Below are positions 24,369 through 33,115 of a DNA stretch of 64,000 nt, piece after piece. Made by a program: the position numbers and the translations under genes. The stretch is from contig NZ_SNUH01000001.1 of the NCBI RefSeq assembly GCF_012027355.1, positions 1,326,875 to 1,390,874 of the forward strand, given 5' to 3'. The DNA comes from Thermococcus sp. M36. GTDB taxonomy: Archaea > Methanobacteriota_B > Thermococci > Thermococcales > Thermococcaceae. Within the stretch, counting starts at the first letter, position 1. Every line of letters starts with the position of its first letter. The notes beneath the pieces were generated by a model, which did not search any database, was not told where the DNA came from, and saw only the letters and a list, made by a program, of their open reading frames with translations.

Positions 24369-24409
24369 AGAATTAAAAGAAAGCGCCCGGTCGTAGAAAT
24401 GAAATTTAC

Positions 24410-24487
24410 TGGTGGGGCCGCCGGGATTCGAACCCGGGTCACGGGCTCCCAAAGCCCGCAGGATGGACCAGGCTACCCTACGGCCCC
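24410..24487 (-). tRNA. tRNA-Pro (TGG)
   Basis: Reverse strand: acceptor GGGGCCG/CGGCCCC, discriminator A, CCA encoded, anticodon stem CGGGC/GCCCG with loop TTTGGGA (anticodon TGG), and T-loop TTCGAAT. Its acceptor is identical to that of tRNA-Pro(GGG) at 11217. Confidence 0.96.
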
Positions 24488-24629
24488 ATCCGGCGGTAGT
24501 GGAATAGCGGGTTCCTTATTAAGCTTTTCGCTCCGGACAGTTTTTTGGAGAAACTTCATCGAAAGTTCGTAGCTTTGAAAAGAGCTATCAACTTTTGATT
24601 AAACGTTGCAACGGCAAAACTTGTTAGAA

Positions 24630-24706
24630 TGGAGCCCCGGGCGGGGTTTGAACCCGCGACCTGCCGCTTACCAAGCGGCCGCTCCACCAGGCTGAGCCAC
24701 CGGGGC
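24630..24706 (-). tRNA. tRNA-Thr (GGT)
   Basis: Reverse strand: acceptor GCCCCGG/CCGGGGC, discriminator T, CCA encoded, anticodon stem GCCGC/GCGGC with loop TTGGTAA (anticodon GGT), and T-loop TTCAAAC. The TATA on the reverse strand is AAATTTATAAATG at about 24729-24741. Confidence 0.96.
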
Positions 24707-24748
24707 GTCGATGATACCATGCAGGGCAGCATTTATAAATTTTTCCCT

Positions 24749-25339
24749 TCATCCCATCTTCTCCGCGAGGCTTTCTAGAACCTCCTTAAAGTTGGCGGCG
24801 TCTATCCACTTGATGCCCATCTTCTGGGCCCAGGTCAGTATCCCGACGTCGGCGGAGACTATCGTCGCGTCGAGCTCTTTGGCAAGCAGGATGAGCTCGA
24901 AGTCCTCCTTGCTGTCAACTATCCCCTCTCGCAGGGCCTTCCTGTAGTTCCTGCGCAGCTTCTGGATTATCCTGTCCACGTTGTCCGTCTCGATAACGCT
25001 CTCACGGACGGCCTTTTCAGCCACGCGGAGCCCCTTGTCTATTCTCCTCCTTATGTCGTCTATAAGCTCGTAAACGACGAAGGCGGGGATCTTGATGTCG
25101 TGGACGTTCGGGGGCTTTTTGATGATGTAAAGCTCTATCTCTGGAAGAAGGCCTTCCTCGTCCACGAAGTGCATCACTTCCCTGTAAATTCCGGGCGGCA
25201 TGTAGAACTCCACCCTGCTAAAAAGCCTCTCTGCGTAGCTGAGAAACGACCTCATGGCCTCGGTCGGACTTTCCCCGAACTTTCCCCTGATCTCGGGGTT
25301 AACGAAGATGCTCGTGTCAAGGACGAATCTCAGCGCCAC
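24749..25339 (-). CDS. RNA-free ribonuclease P (HARP) / UPF0278 PIN-domain protein
   Basis: A 196-residue PIN-domain nuclease of the family once called RNA ligase partner and now known as HARP, homologues of the protein-only RNase P of Aquifex, which remove tRNA 5' leaders. PIN acidic residues are visible in RFVLDTSIFVNPEIRGKFG and in DSKEDFELILLAKELDATIVSADVGIL. The helical insert that drives oligomer formation fits residues 85-135. Archaea with HARP also keep RNA-based RNase P, so its role here is unsettled. Notably, four tRNA genes lie within 1.7 kb downstream. The start is uncertain between 25351 and 25339. The latter follows GGTGGAG. Confidence 0.85.
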   Translation of the reverse strand: MALRFVLDTSIFVNPEIRGKFGESPTEAMRSFLSYAERLFSRVEFYMPPGIYREVMHFVDEEGLLPEIELYIIKKPPNVHDIKIPAFVVYELIDDIRRRIDKGLRVAEKAVRESVIETDNVDRIIQKLRRNYRKALREGIVDSKEDFELILLAKELDATIVSADVGILTWAQKMGIKWIDAANFKEVLESLAEKMG

Positions 25340-25395
25340 GCGCTCCACCACAAGCTTATTTAAGTGGGTGAGTTTTAAAATGCTTAGGTGAAAGC

Positions 25396-26604
25396 ATGAA
25401 GGTAGGAGTTGTTTTTGGAGTCAGCGAACTGGCAAGCCCAAAGGCCTTTGAAAAGAAGGCTTCAGAGTTCATAACGAACCTCGCGAAGGAGTTCGAAGTC
25501 GTTGGGGGCTTTTTCATCTCCTCAAAGGCAGACTTCAAGGAGGCAAAAGAGGGGGTGAACTTCAACGAAGTTGATGCGGTAGTCCTCTACCCGCTTACCG
25601 GCGGCACGGAGGGGCCCCTCAAGGAGTTCGCCGTTTTCAGGCGGCCCGTAGTTATTTATGGGGATCCCTTCAACAATTCCCTTGCGGCTGGAATAGAGCT
25701 CAGGGAGTACTTCAGGGAAAGGCTCGTCCCTTCAACCCTCGTCAAAGACTTCAACGAGCTTAAGGCGGCCCTGCTTGGCTACGAGGACATGAAGGAGACC
25801 CTCGATAAGTTCCTGAAGATGCGCATCGGTTTAATCGGCCGCGTTTCTCCGTGGCTAATAAACGAGAAGTTTGAGCTTCCTTACACGAAGATAAGCCTCA
25901 AAAAGTTCTACGAGTACTACGACGCGACGACGGAGAAGGAAGGGTGGGAGGCCGTTGAGGAGATAGTCGGAAAGGCCGTCGAGATAAAGGAGCCCGGCAG
26001 GGAAGACCTCGTGAGGGCCGGCAGGATATACGTGGCGATAAAGAGGATTCTGGAGGACTACAGGCTGGATGGCTTCACAATTGGGTGCTTTGACATAGTG
26101 ATGAAGTCGAAAATGACTCCGTGCCTCGCGCTCGCGATGTTCAACGCCCAGGGGATCCCGGCTGCTTGCGAGGGCGAGCTCAACTCGCTCGTCGGGATGA
26201 TGATAGTGAGGCGCTTTTTCGACAAGCCAGCCTTCATGGGCAACATAGCCGACTTCGGGGAGGACTACATAATCCTTGCCCACTGCACGGCTCCCCTGAT
26301 TGGAAGGTACATAATACGCTCGCACTTCGAGAGCGGCACGGGAGTTGGAGTCGACGTCCAGCTGCCGAAGGGGAAGGCCAGCCTCCTGAAGATACGCGGG
26401 AGGAAGGCGGTTGTTGCCGGCGTGGAGGTCGTCGGCCAGGAACACAGCGACTTCCGCTGTAGGACGCAGATGAAGCTCCGCGTGGAGGACGCGATGGACT
26501 TCATAGACGGAACCCTCGGGAACCACCACCTCCTCGTCTACGTGGACAGTGAAGTTCTCGCCGATCTGCTCAGCGAGCTGGGCTTTGAGGTAATGCTCTA
26601 TTAA
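25396..26604 (+). CDS. L-fucose isomerase-related protein
   Basis: A 402-residue protein with the fold of fucose/arabinose isomerases. N-terminal Rossmann-like domains contain VGVVFGVSELASP, then VDAVVLYPLTGGTEG and VIYGDPFNNSLAAG. A C-terminal part contains AACEGELNSLVGMMIVRRFF (with a Glu fitting the sugar/metal site), FMGNIADFGEDYIILAHCTAP and HFESGTGVGVDVQLPKGKAS. The archaeal members are not tied to fucose use, and the real sugar is unknown. A TATA-like AGTTTTAAAATG lies before the RBS at the start. It is divergent from the HARP gene. Confidence 0.82.
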   Translation: MKVGVVFGVSELASPKAFEKKASEFITNLAKEFEVVGGFFISSKADFKEAKEGVNFNEVDAVVLYPLTGGTEGPLKEFAVFRRPVVIYGDPFNNSLAAGIELREYFRERLVPSTLVKDFNELKAALLGYEDMKETLDKFLKMRIGLIGRVSPWLINEKFELPYTKISLKKFYEYYDATTEKEGWEAVEEIVGKAVEIKEPGREDLVRAGRIYVAIKRILEDYRLDGFTIGCFDIVMKSKMTPCLALAMFNAQGIPAACEGELNSLVGMMIVRRFFDKPAFMGNIADFGEDYIILAHCTAPLIGRYIIRSHFESGTGVGVDVQLPKGKASLLKIRGRKAVVAGVEVVGQEHSDFRCRTQMKLRVEDAMDFIDGTLGNHHLLVYVDSEVLADLLSELGFEVMLY

Positions 26605-26680
26605 CCTTTCCCTTTTTTGGCGATCCCTGTGGCCGGCAGGGTTATTAAGGATGAACCACAAAAACAGTGCGGGGGTACCT

Positions 26681-26851
26681 ATGAGGACGGCGCAGGCCGC
26701 GGTGGAGTACCTCTTTATGCTGGTTGCTGTGATGGTTATAGTCCTCGTTGTCATACGGTACCTGCGGGAGTCTTTGGGCACCGCCAGCCGGCAGATGGAC
26801 GAAGTCTCGGACGAGATCCTAAGAAACTTCGCCAATTTGACGGGCGGATAG
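26681..26851 (+). CDS. Class III signal peptide (archaellin/pilin-like) small protein
   Basis: A 56-residue pilin-like subunit. The N-terminus MRTAQAAVEYLFMLVAVMVI has the class III signal: a short charged start, Q-A-A-V-E-Y after the expected cleavage site, then a long hydrophobic helix. It would be processed by an EppA/FlaK-like peptidase and assembled through that helix. The mature tail is short and acidic (QMDEVSDEILRNFANL). GGGGGT precedes ATG 26681. It stands alone, without assembly ATPase or other pilins nearby, and converges on the TRAP operon. Confidence 0.75.
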   Translation: MRTAQAAVEYLFMLVAVMVIVLVVIRYLRESLGTASRQMDEVSDEILRNFANLTGG

Positions 26852-26865
26852 TAAAAAAGAAATGC

Positions 26866-29169
26866 TCAGGATCTTCTCTCGTATACTATCAGGCCCAAGA
26901 GGAGCGCGAGTTCCAGCCCTACTGGGACTACGTGGAGCGACGCCGCGACGAGGCTGAGGCCTATCATGACCGCTCTTAGGACTTTTGGTACCGTGAGGCT
27001 CTTGAAGTGCCCTGTTATGGCAATCGCGAGTATGTACATTATCAGAATCGTTGCCGCTAGGTAGTACAGAACCCTCAGTGCCACCTGGGGCGTCCACTCC
27101 GAGACGGTTATGAGGAACATCTCCGGATGGGTGAAGTAGATATACGGCCCTATGTACCCTGCCAGTGCGTATTTAACCGAGTTTATGGCGGTCTTCCAGA
27201 AGTCTCCCCCCGCCAGCGCTGAACCCGCATATGCTGCGAGGGCGACGGGTGGCGTGAGGTCTGCTAGTATTCCGAAGTAGAACACGAAGAAGTGTGCCGC
27301 GAGGAGGGCTATCGCCGTGCTGTATCCCGGCACGGAGGCGTCATATATCGGGTTGCCTGCGACTGCAGTGTAAACCGCTGGGGCGGCGACGAGGGAGGTT
27401 ATAACGTAGTTCGCCGTCGTTGGGACGCCCATACCGAGGATGAGACTGAATATCATTGCCATTATCAGGAGCAGGAGCAGGTTTCCGCCGGCGAGGTCAA
27501 CGAGCTTGTAGCCAAGGGACGTGACCAGGCCGGTCATCGTGAGGACGCCCTGTATCAGACCCGCACTGGCCGCCGCCAGCATCACAGTTGTGCTGGTCTT
27601 GCCCGCGTCTATCATTGACTCGTATGTGGCAGTGTACATCTTCTTGCCGCCCTCTGTTCCCGACTTGTAGCCCACAACGAGGGAGAAGATTATTCCGAAG
27701 GTTCCGCTCATCAGCAGTATCTCTTCCTTCCTCATATAGAGCAGCTTTCCGAGAACCGCCATCAGTATGAACAGCATGCTTATGTAGAACTTCTCGTTGA
27801 ACTCTGCCTTGTCAGTCAGCAGTGCCGCGGCCACGAGTACCACTGCCAGAACAATGAGCACCGCCCCAACTGGGGTGGCGTACTCCCTGCTGGTGAACAT
27901 CAGCACTGTTGTTATGAGCGCTATCGCCACATAGAAGTGTTCATGTCCTGGTATCTCGTCCTTTGATATCCACGCGACCCAGATTGCGATTCCCAGAGAG
28001 GAAACCGCCGCTATATGGGGCGCAATTCCCCAGACAAGGGCCACGGTGATGACCACTATTGGCAGCAGGATGTAGAGCTTCCTTAGGAAGTACTTCAGCG
28101 GTTTGAAGTGCTCCCTGGGCATACCCTTGAGTCCAAGCCTCTTGGTCTCAAGATCTATGAAGAGGTAGACACCCGTGTAGTATATCAGCGCCGGTAAAAC
28201 CGCCGCTATGATGAGCTTGTTGTACGGAACCCCCAGGAACTGGGCCATGATGAAGGCTGCCGCACCCATGACGGGGGGCATTAGCTGTCCCCCCGTCGAG
28301 GCCACCGGCTCGACGGCACCGGCTATCTCTGGTGGGTAGCCGGCCTTCTTCATCAGGGGTATCGTGAAAGTGCCCGTCGTCAGGACGTTGGCGACGCTGG
28401 AACCGCTGACGGTTCCCATCAGTCCGCTTGAAATGACCGCCGCCTTCGCCGGCCCTCCCGGCCGGGTTCCGAACAGGCTTATCATGAACTCGGTTATGTA
28501 GTCGCTGACCCCTATCCTCAGCAGGAATGCCCCGAAGAAAACGAAGGCGAAGACGTAAATCGTCATGACGTAGAAGGGTATCCCGAATATTCCCTGGTCG
28601 AGGTAGAGGTACTGGACGATCCTGGTCCAGTTATAGCCCGCGTCCCTGATGCCGTAGAGGAGGAAGACCACCACGATGGTGGGGAGTATCCATCCTATCG
28701 CCCTCCTCGTCGCTTCGAGGACGAGTATTATTGCGAGTATTCCGAAAATAACGTCCATCTGGTTCACGTCGTAGTACACCATGTACGTCGGCCAGCGCCA
28801 GAACTTGTAAAATGCCGCCGCGAGCCCCAGTAGTATGAGTGCGTAGTCGAACCACTGAACCTTTGAGAGGTACTTCTCCTTTTTCCGTATTGGGTACCTC
28901 AGGATGGCTATGACAAATATCATGCCGAGCACGAAGGCCATTACCTGCTGATCTTGGAAGTCGAGCTTCAGAAACTCCATCTCAACGCCCAGTTTGCTGA
29001 ATATTGAGTACAGGAGGAATGTGAAGTTGAATATAAAGAGGATTTCAAATATTCCAATGAGTATTGAGGCCGAGTTGATGACTTTTTCCAGTTTCTCGGG
29101 CAGTGTTCGGGTGGCTTCAAGCTTTATCCTCTTCTCTATAGCCTCCAGATCTTCCCCCACTCTCAACAC
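26866..29169 (-). CDS. TRAP-TAXI transporter, fused small/large permease
   Basis: A 767-residue membrane protein that joins the DctQ-like four-helix domain and the DctM-like ion-transporter domain of tripartite ATP-independent transporters. The M part carries the conserved GVPTTANYVITSLVAAPA and SGLMGTVSGSSVANVLTTG stretches. TRAP-TAXI systems take up organic anions such as dicarboxylates or amino acids using a sodium or proton gradient. Its start overlaps the DUF1850 gene by seven bases. It is the last gene of the solute-binding protein-DUF1850-permease operon. The substrate is unknown. Confidence 0.94.
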   Translation of the reverse strand: MLRVGEDLEAIEKRIKLEATRTLPEKLEKVINSASILIGIFEILFIFNFTFLLYSIFSKLGVEMEFLKLDFQDQQVMAFVLGMIFVIAILRYPIRKKEKYLSKVQWFDYALILLGLAAAFYKFWRWPTYMVYYDVNQMDVIFGILAIILVLEATRRAIGWILPTIVVVFLLYGIRDAGYNWTRIVQYLYLDQGIFGIPFYVMTIYVFAFVFFGAFLLRIGVSDYITEFMISLFGTRPGGPAKAAVISSGLMGTVSGSSVANVLTTGTFTIPLMKKAGYPPEIAGAVEPVASTGGQLMPPVMGAAAFIMAQFLGVPYNKLIIAAVLPALIYYTGVYLFIDLETKRLGLKGMPREHFKPLKYFLRKLYILLPIVVITVALVWGIAPHIAAVSSLGIAIWVAWISKDEIPGHEHFYVAIALITTVLMFTSREYATPVGAVLIVLAVVLVAAALLTDKAEFNEKFYISMLFILMAVLGKLLYMRKEEILLMSGTFGIIFSLVVGYKSGTEGGKKMYTATYESMIDAGKTSTTVMLAAASAGLIQGVLTMTGLVTSLGYKLVDLAGGNLLLLLIMAMIFSLILGMGVPTTANYVITSLVAAPAVYTAVAGNPIYDASVPGYSTAIALLAAHFFVFYFGILADLTPPVALAAYAGSALAGGDFWKTAINSVKYALAGYIGPYIYFTHPEMFLITVSEWTPQVALRVLYYLAATILIMYILAIAITGHFKSLTVPKVLRAVMIGLSLVAASLHVVPVGLELALLLGLIVYERRS

Positions 29170-29618
29170 CTCCTAACAGTTAAAACGATCCCAGGCACGT
29201 TCACGGCCTCTATACGGAGGACGCCGGCCTCCGCTGGCTGGATGAATACGCTGCTGCCGTCAATCTTTACAGTAAAGTTGTTCAGCGGGATGAACCAGTA
29301 CTCCCAAGATTTTCCCAGAAACCTATCAGCGAGCTTGACGTAGAATTCCCCGTCCCGGTAGTCGAAATCCATGGGCTGTCCCGCGAGGAACTCCTGCCAT
29401 TTTTCCATCGTGAAGTATATCCCTCTGTTGGAAATTCGATACACGTCAATGACCTTGGTCAGTGAGACGCTGTGGGTGTAGCTGACTTCGAGCACGGTCT
29501 GGCCCCGGAGGGGATAGTAGCATTCCGTCCCATTGAAGGCTATCCCGACTGCGGGAAAGGGATACATGGCCAGGGCGACAGCGAGAAGTGCCAGTAAAAA
29601 AATGAAAGGTTTTTTCAA
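29163..29618 (-). CDS. DUF1850 protein of the TRAP-TAXI operon
   Basis: A 151-residue exported protein with a hydrophobic leader (KKPFIFLLALLAVALAMYPF). The DUF1850 core follows: SYTHSVSLTKVIDVYRI, the family's signature around THSV, and later QPMDFDYRDGEFYVKLADRF. DUF1850 genes are commonly found between TAXI binding proteins and fused permeases, as here, which implies a part in transport. The biochemical role is unknown. It overlaps the permease gene by 7 bases and lies 18 bases after the binding protein gene. Confidence 0.85.
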   Translation of the reverse strand: MKKPFIFLLALLAVALAMYPFPAVGIAFNGTECYYPLRGQTVLEVSYTHSVSLTKVIDVYRISNRGIYFTMEKWQEFLAGQPMDFDYRDGEFYVKLADRFLGKSWEYWFIPLNNFTVKIDGSSVFIQPAEAGVLRIEAVNVPGIVLTVRRC

Positions 29619-29636
29619 CCTCTCACCCCTCTGAGA

Positions 29637-30668
29637 TCAGGGTTTGACGTCCTCGGGGACGGTTATTCCCTGCTCCTCGTAGTACTTGATGGCCCCAGGG
29701 TGGAGCGGCACCATGAGACCGTCGAAGGCGTGGTTGATGTCTATCTGCTTCGCGACCTGGTGGGCCGTTGCGAGGTCGTCGATGCTAGTGTAGAGGATCT
29801 TGGTCATCTCGTAAACGAGGTCGTCGGGGAGATCCTTGTGGACAACTAGGGTTGACTTGACGGCTATGGTCTGGACATCGGTGTCCATCCCGTTGTACGT
29901 CCCCGCGGGTATGGTTACCTTGACGTAGAACGGGTATCCCTGGTCGTGGAGCTTCTGGATAACGTCATCCGGAACCGGGATGAGCCTTACCGGAACCTTA
30001 ACCGCTATCTGGTTGATGGCCGGCGCGGGGTATGCGATGACGGTGAATTCGGCATCAACCTGGCCAAGAACGAGGCTCTGGGCGGCCTCCTCGAAGGTCT
30101 GGTAGATCGGCTCTATCTTGTCCCAGACTCCGGCGGCCTTGAGAACCCTCTCGGCGGTTGCGGCCACACCGCTTCCTGCCGCGCCCACAACGACCTTCTT
30201 GCCCGCGAGGTCATCGAGGGTCTTTATGTCGCTGTCAGCCCTGACGACTATCTGGACAGGCTCGGGGTAGAGGGTTCCTATGGCACGCAGATCCTTGATG
30301 GGCCCGCTCTTCTCGAACTGGTAGAGCCCGTTCCAGGCGTAGTACGTAACGTCGTTCTGGGCTATTGCCGCCTGGGCCTCACCTTTGCCAACGGCGAGAC
30401 AGTTGGCAACGCTGGCACCGCTGGTGACAGCCTTAGCGTAGATCATATCGCTCTTCTTGTTTATCACCTTGGCGTACATTGAACCCAGTGCGAAATAGAC
30501 GCTACCAGGGCCGGAACCGGTGTAGATGGTGAGGACGTACTTTCCGTCGTCGGTCTTTTCAAGGGTCAGCCCCTGGGCTGTCGTTTCTTCACCGCCGGTG
30601 GTGCAGCCGGCGGCAACAACGGCCAAAAACAAAACAAACATCAGACCAATGGCGGTCCACTTCCTCAT
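29637..30668 (-). CDS. TAXI-family TRAP transporter solute-binding lipoprotein
   Basis: A 343-residue periplasmic-type binding protein anchored by a lipobox (LFLAVVAAGCTTGGEE; Cys about residue 22). The mature protein has TAXI features: YTGSGPGSVYFALGSMYAKVI, TSGASVANCLAVGKGEAQAAIAQND (contact with the ligand), and LAGKKVVVGAAGSGVAATAE split around the hinge. It captures the substrate outside the membrane and hands it to the fused permease. It has its own promoter (30755-30766) with a palindrome near the transcript start. Confidence 0.95.
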   Translation of the reverse strand: MRKWTAIGLMFVLFLAVVAAGCTTGGEETTAQGLTLEKTDDGKYVLTIYTGSGPGSVYFALGSMYAKVINKKSDMIYAKAVTSGASVANCLAVGKGEAQAAIAQNDVTYYAWNGLYQFEKSGPIKDLRAIGTLYPEPVQIVVRADSDIKTLDDLAGKKVVVGAAGSGVAATAERVLKAAGVWDKIEPIYQTFEEAAQSLVLGQVDAEFTVIAYPAPAINQIAVKVPVRLIPVPDDVIQKLHDQGYPFYVKVTIPAGTYNGMDTDVQTIAVKSTLVVHKDLPDDLVYEMTKILYTSIDDLATAHQVAKQIDINHAFDGLMVPLHPGAIKYYEEQGITVPEDVKP

Positions 30669-30718
30669 TCTTTACCACCCCCTTAACGGCTGACGCCCAC
30701 GTGTGCGCAGGCGTCTAA

Positions 30719-30766
30719 ACATGTACATGTATCGCAGTATATGCACACTACAGGGTTATATATTTT
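30719..30766 (-). promoter_or_regulatory. TRAP operon promoter with palindromic operator candidate
   Basis: On the reverse strand AAAAAATATATAACC (about 30755-30769) is a strong TATA element. About 25 bases further lies the perfect 12-base palindrome ACATGTACATGT (30719-30730), exactly where transcription should begin. A repressor bound there would block initiation. The regulator is not known. Confidence 0.45.
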
Positions 30767-30829
30767 TTGGCCTGTTGGAAGTTTTACATACAATTAAACA
30801 AATATTAAAGAGTAAATAATGAAAATTTT

Positions 30830-32743
30830 TCAGTAATAATACCAGATCGTCCAGTAATCGTTCGGATCCTCACCAATGCTCTCCAGGTAGTCGAGGTACT
30901 CCTTGATTGGAACGTCGGGGTAGGTGTAGAGCTTGGTCTCGCTGATGCCCTTCTCCCACGGGTGCATGAGGTATATCCTGCTGCCGTCGGGTCTTATTCC
31001 GACCAGCTCCCTGTCCTGCCATGCACGGAGGTGGTTCTTGCCCATCCTGGGGACGTTGAAAACGGGCTCGTCCGGCCTGAACTGTCCCGGCAGGAGCCTT
31101 GCCTCCTCCTTCCTCTCCTGGACGACCCTAGCTATGGGCACGAGGTAGTCCTTCTGCTCTATCTTGCCCTTCGGATAGAAGGTGTAGTACGGGTCGATGC
31201 CCACTTTCTTGAGGGCAATCCTGAGGGCCACGTTCTCAAAGCGCCTGCTGACGTTCCTCTGGTAAACGAGCTGGTTGTAGATGTATATCCCCTGCTTCCT
31301 CAGCTTGTACGTGGCCTCAGCGACCTCAGGAGTTACCTCATAGGCGGTCTCGAAGTGGGTCGAGATGGCGACGTTCCTCTTCCCCGGCTCTATGTATGAT
31401 CCGAGAATCTCGGCGAGGCTGTCGGTTATTCTCATTGGAACCGTGACGAGTATCCTGGTTCCCCAGCGGATGTTCACGACGTGATCCATCTCCGCAAGGC
31501 GGGACATTATCTTGTCGATTATCTTGTCGCTGAGGGCTATCGGGTCTCCGCCGGTTATGAGGACGTCCATCATGGAGTCGTGCTCGGCGAACCAGTCCAG
31601 GGCTTTCTCTATCTTGTCCCATCCCGGGAAGGAGCCAGCCATGAATGGCTCAAGGACCTCCCAGTTCCTCTGGCAGTAGACACATATCTGCGGGCAGGTG
31701 TCATAGGCCTTGAGGATGGCAATGGTGACGTACCTCCTGGTGACGAGGTCTATAGGAGATGTGTCATGTTCGCCCATGAAGTCGAAGTAGTACTCCCTGT
31801 CCTCCCTGTGGACTATCATGTTGTCCATGTACCACTCCGGCGGCATTACCTGCCTCCTCACGTGCCTGTCGTACCTGTATGGCTCCTGGAAGTCCCACAG
31901 GTGGAGGTAGTGGGGCGTTATTCCCCATGGGATGCGGTATTTAACGGCGAGCTCAACCTGCCTGAGGTCGTCCTCCGGAACCTTGACTATGCCCAGTTCG
32001 TTGAGCTCCCTCAGGGTTTCGAGACCCTTCTCCCTCTTGAGGACGTGGGAGAACTGCCAGCGGTAGTCGAACCACTCGTCCTCGGTTATGCCAAAGTACT
32101 CCATAAGCTGTTCTCTCTGCCTCTTCCTCTTCTCGATAATCTCCCTGTCGAGGCCGCTCGGGTACTTCTTGAGGTAGCTCCTTATGTAGTTCCATTCCTT
32201 ATCGAGATACTCGGAGCGGGCCAATGCCGCCTTTCTGCCCTTTATCTTGCTGAAGTCCACGAATTTAATACCTGCCGCTTCAAGCTTTGGCCCGAGCCAG
32301 CCTTTGGAGTAGCCGCTGACACCAGCCATGGCCTTGAAGAGGTGCCTGAACTCCTCGACGAAGCCGTCGGTTATTATGCTCAGGACGTGCTTGTCACCCC
32401 TAGTGGCCTTCCACAGGTATTCCAGCGTGCTGAAGCCCGCCGCCTTCTCCCCGTATTCGGAGATTATGTTCAGGAAGACACTGGTGGCTTCGATTCCGAG
32501 CCATCTGTCTATTGGATCAACGTTGATCTCGCCGTTTTTGTACTTCCACAGGAGCTCCTCGGCGAACTTGGACAGCCTTTTTCTGGCTTCTTCAAGTGTG
32601 TTGCTGGTGAGCAGGATTTCTCTGATTTCCGGGAGTGGTTCAAAAACCTCCAAAAACCTCTCGTGCTCCACCCCCTGCTTGAGGCCCCAGGGGGACTCCT
32701 CCACGTTAAATGTGGAGACGGCGCTTTCCATCCGCTTCTCCAT
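30830..32743 (-). CDS. KamA-family radical SAM aminomutase, long form
   Basis: A 637-residue radical SAM/PLP protein related to lysine 2,3-aminomutase. The cluster-binding motif is CPQICVYCQRNW near residue 349, and a Gly-rich SAM contact follows (DVLITGGDPIALSDKII). The C-terminal half matches KamA (for example VNIRWGTRILVTVPMRI). Classic KamA has about 415 residues with the Cys motif near 130, so this protein carries some 220 extra N-terminal residues, rich in charged helices. The product could be beta-lysine or beta-glutamate (osmolytes), which cannot be decided. GGAGGTGGGAGG precedes ATG 32743. The TRAP genes downstream have a separate promoter. Confidence 0.85.
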   Translation of the reverse strand: MEKRMESAVSTFNVEESPWGLKQGVEHERFLEVFEPLPEIREILLTSNTLEEARKRLSKFAEELLWKYKNGEINVDPIDRWLGIEATSVFLNIISEYGEKAAGFSTLEYLWKATRGDKHVLSIITDGFVEEFRHLFKAMAGVSGYSKGWLGPKLEAAGIKFVDFSKIKGRKAALARSEYLDKEWNYIRSYLKKYPSGLDREIIEKRKRQREQLMEYFGITEDEWFDYRWQFSHVLKREKGLETLRELNELGIVKVPEDDLRQVELAVKYRIPWGITPHYLHLWDFQEPYRYDRHVRRQVMPPEWYMDNMIVHREDREYYFDFMGEHDTSPIDLVTRRYVTIAILKAYDTCPQICVYCQRNWEVLEPFMAGSFPGWDKIEKALDWFAEHDSMMDVLITGGDPIALSDKIIDKIMSRLAEMDHVVNIRWGTRILVTVPMRITDSLAEILGSYIEPGKRNVAISTHFETAYEVTPEVAEATYKLRKQGIYIYNQLVYQRNVSRRFENVALRIALKKVGIDPYYTFYPKGKIEQKDYLVPIARVVQERKEEARLLPGQFRPDEPVFNVPRMGKNHLRAWQDRELVGIRPDGSRIYLMHPWEKGISETKLYTYPDVPIKEYLDYLESIGEDPNDYWTIWYYY

Positions 32744-33115
32744 CCTCCCACCTCCGCCTTCCGGGCGGTGTTTCTCGGGGACATTGGTGTACCTGTCCCT
32801 TCATGGATGTCCCGTTATCGCTCATAATGGCCTCTAATGGCTATATATATTTTACTTTTACTCTTGAGTAAAACACGACATTTTTCAAAATTTAAAGCAA
32901 TAGTTGCGAATATTTTACATATTTTTCCCCAAAATCTTGAAAAATTGCTAAAGGTTGATTTAACTTATGTCAAAGTGGGGACTTTCGGTTTATATACGTA
33001 AAGTTTAAATTTTATATAAATCCCCAGAATTTGGGGCCTAGTTTCAACCTTTTTCAAGGCACTGGAACAAAAGCATTATAATGTGGGAACTCTAGGCACC
33101 CTCGGGGAGTGATCA
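32744..33115. other. Divergent regulatory region between kamA-like gene and dtdA
   Basis: About 370 AT-rich bases. On the reverse strand, AAAATATATATAGCC (about 32841-32855) is the kamA TATA. Between it and the gene lie two direct repeats TAATGGC spaced ten bases apart (32825-32831, 32835-32841). On the forward strand GCATTATAATG near 33073 fits the dtdA promoter. CCCCAGAATTTGGGG near 33023-33037 is a palindrome of unknown meaning. No coding signal is seen. Confidence 0.45.

Noticed and set aside
31481..32827. 448-codon open frame on the forward strand opposite the KamA gene
   Set aside because: It mirrors the codon structure of the real gene (GC-rich third positions leave the antisense frame open), has no promoter or ribosome binding site, and shows no domain.
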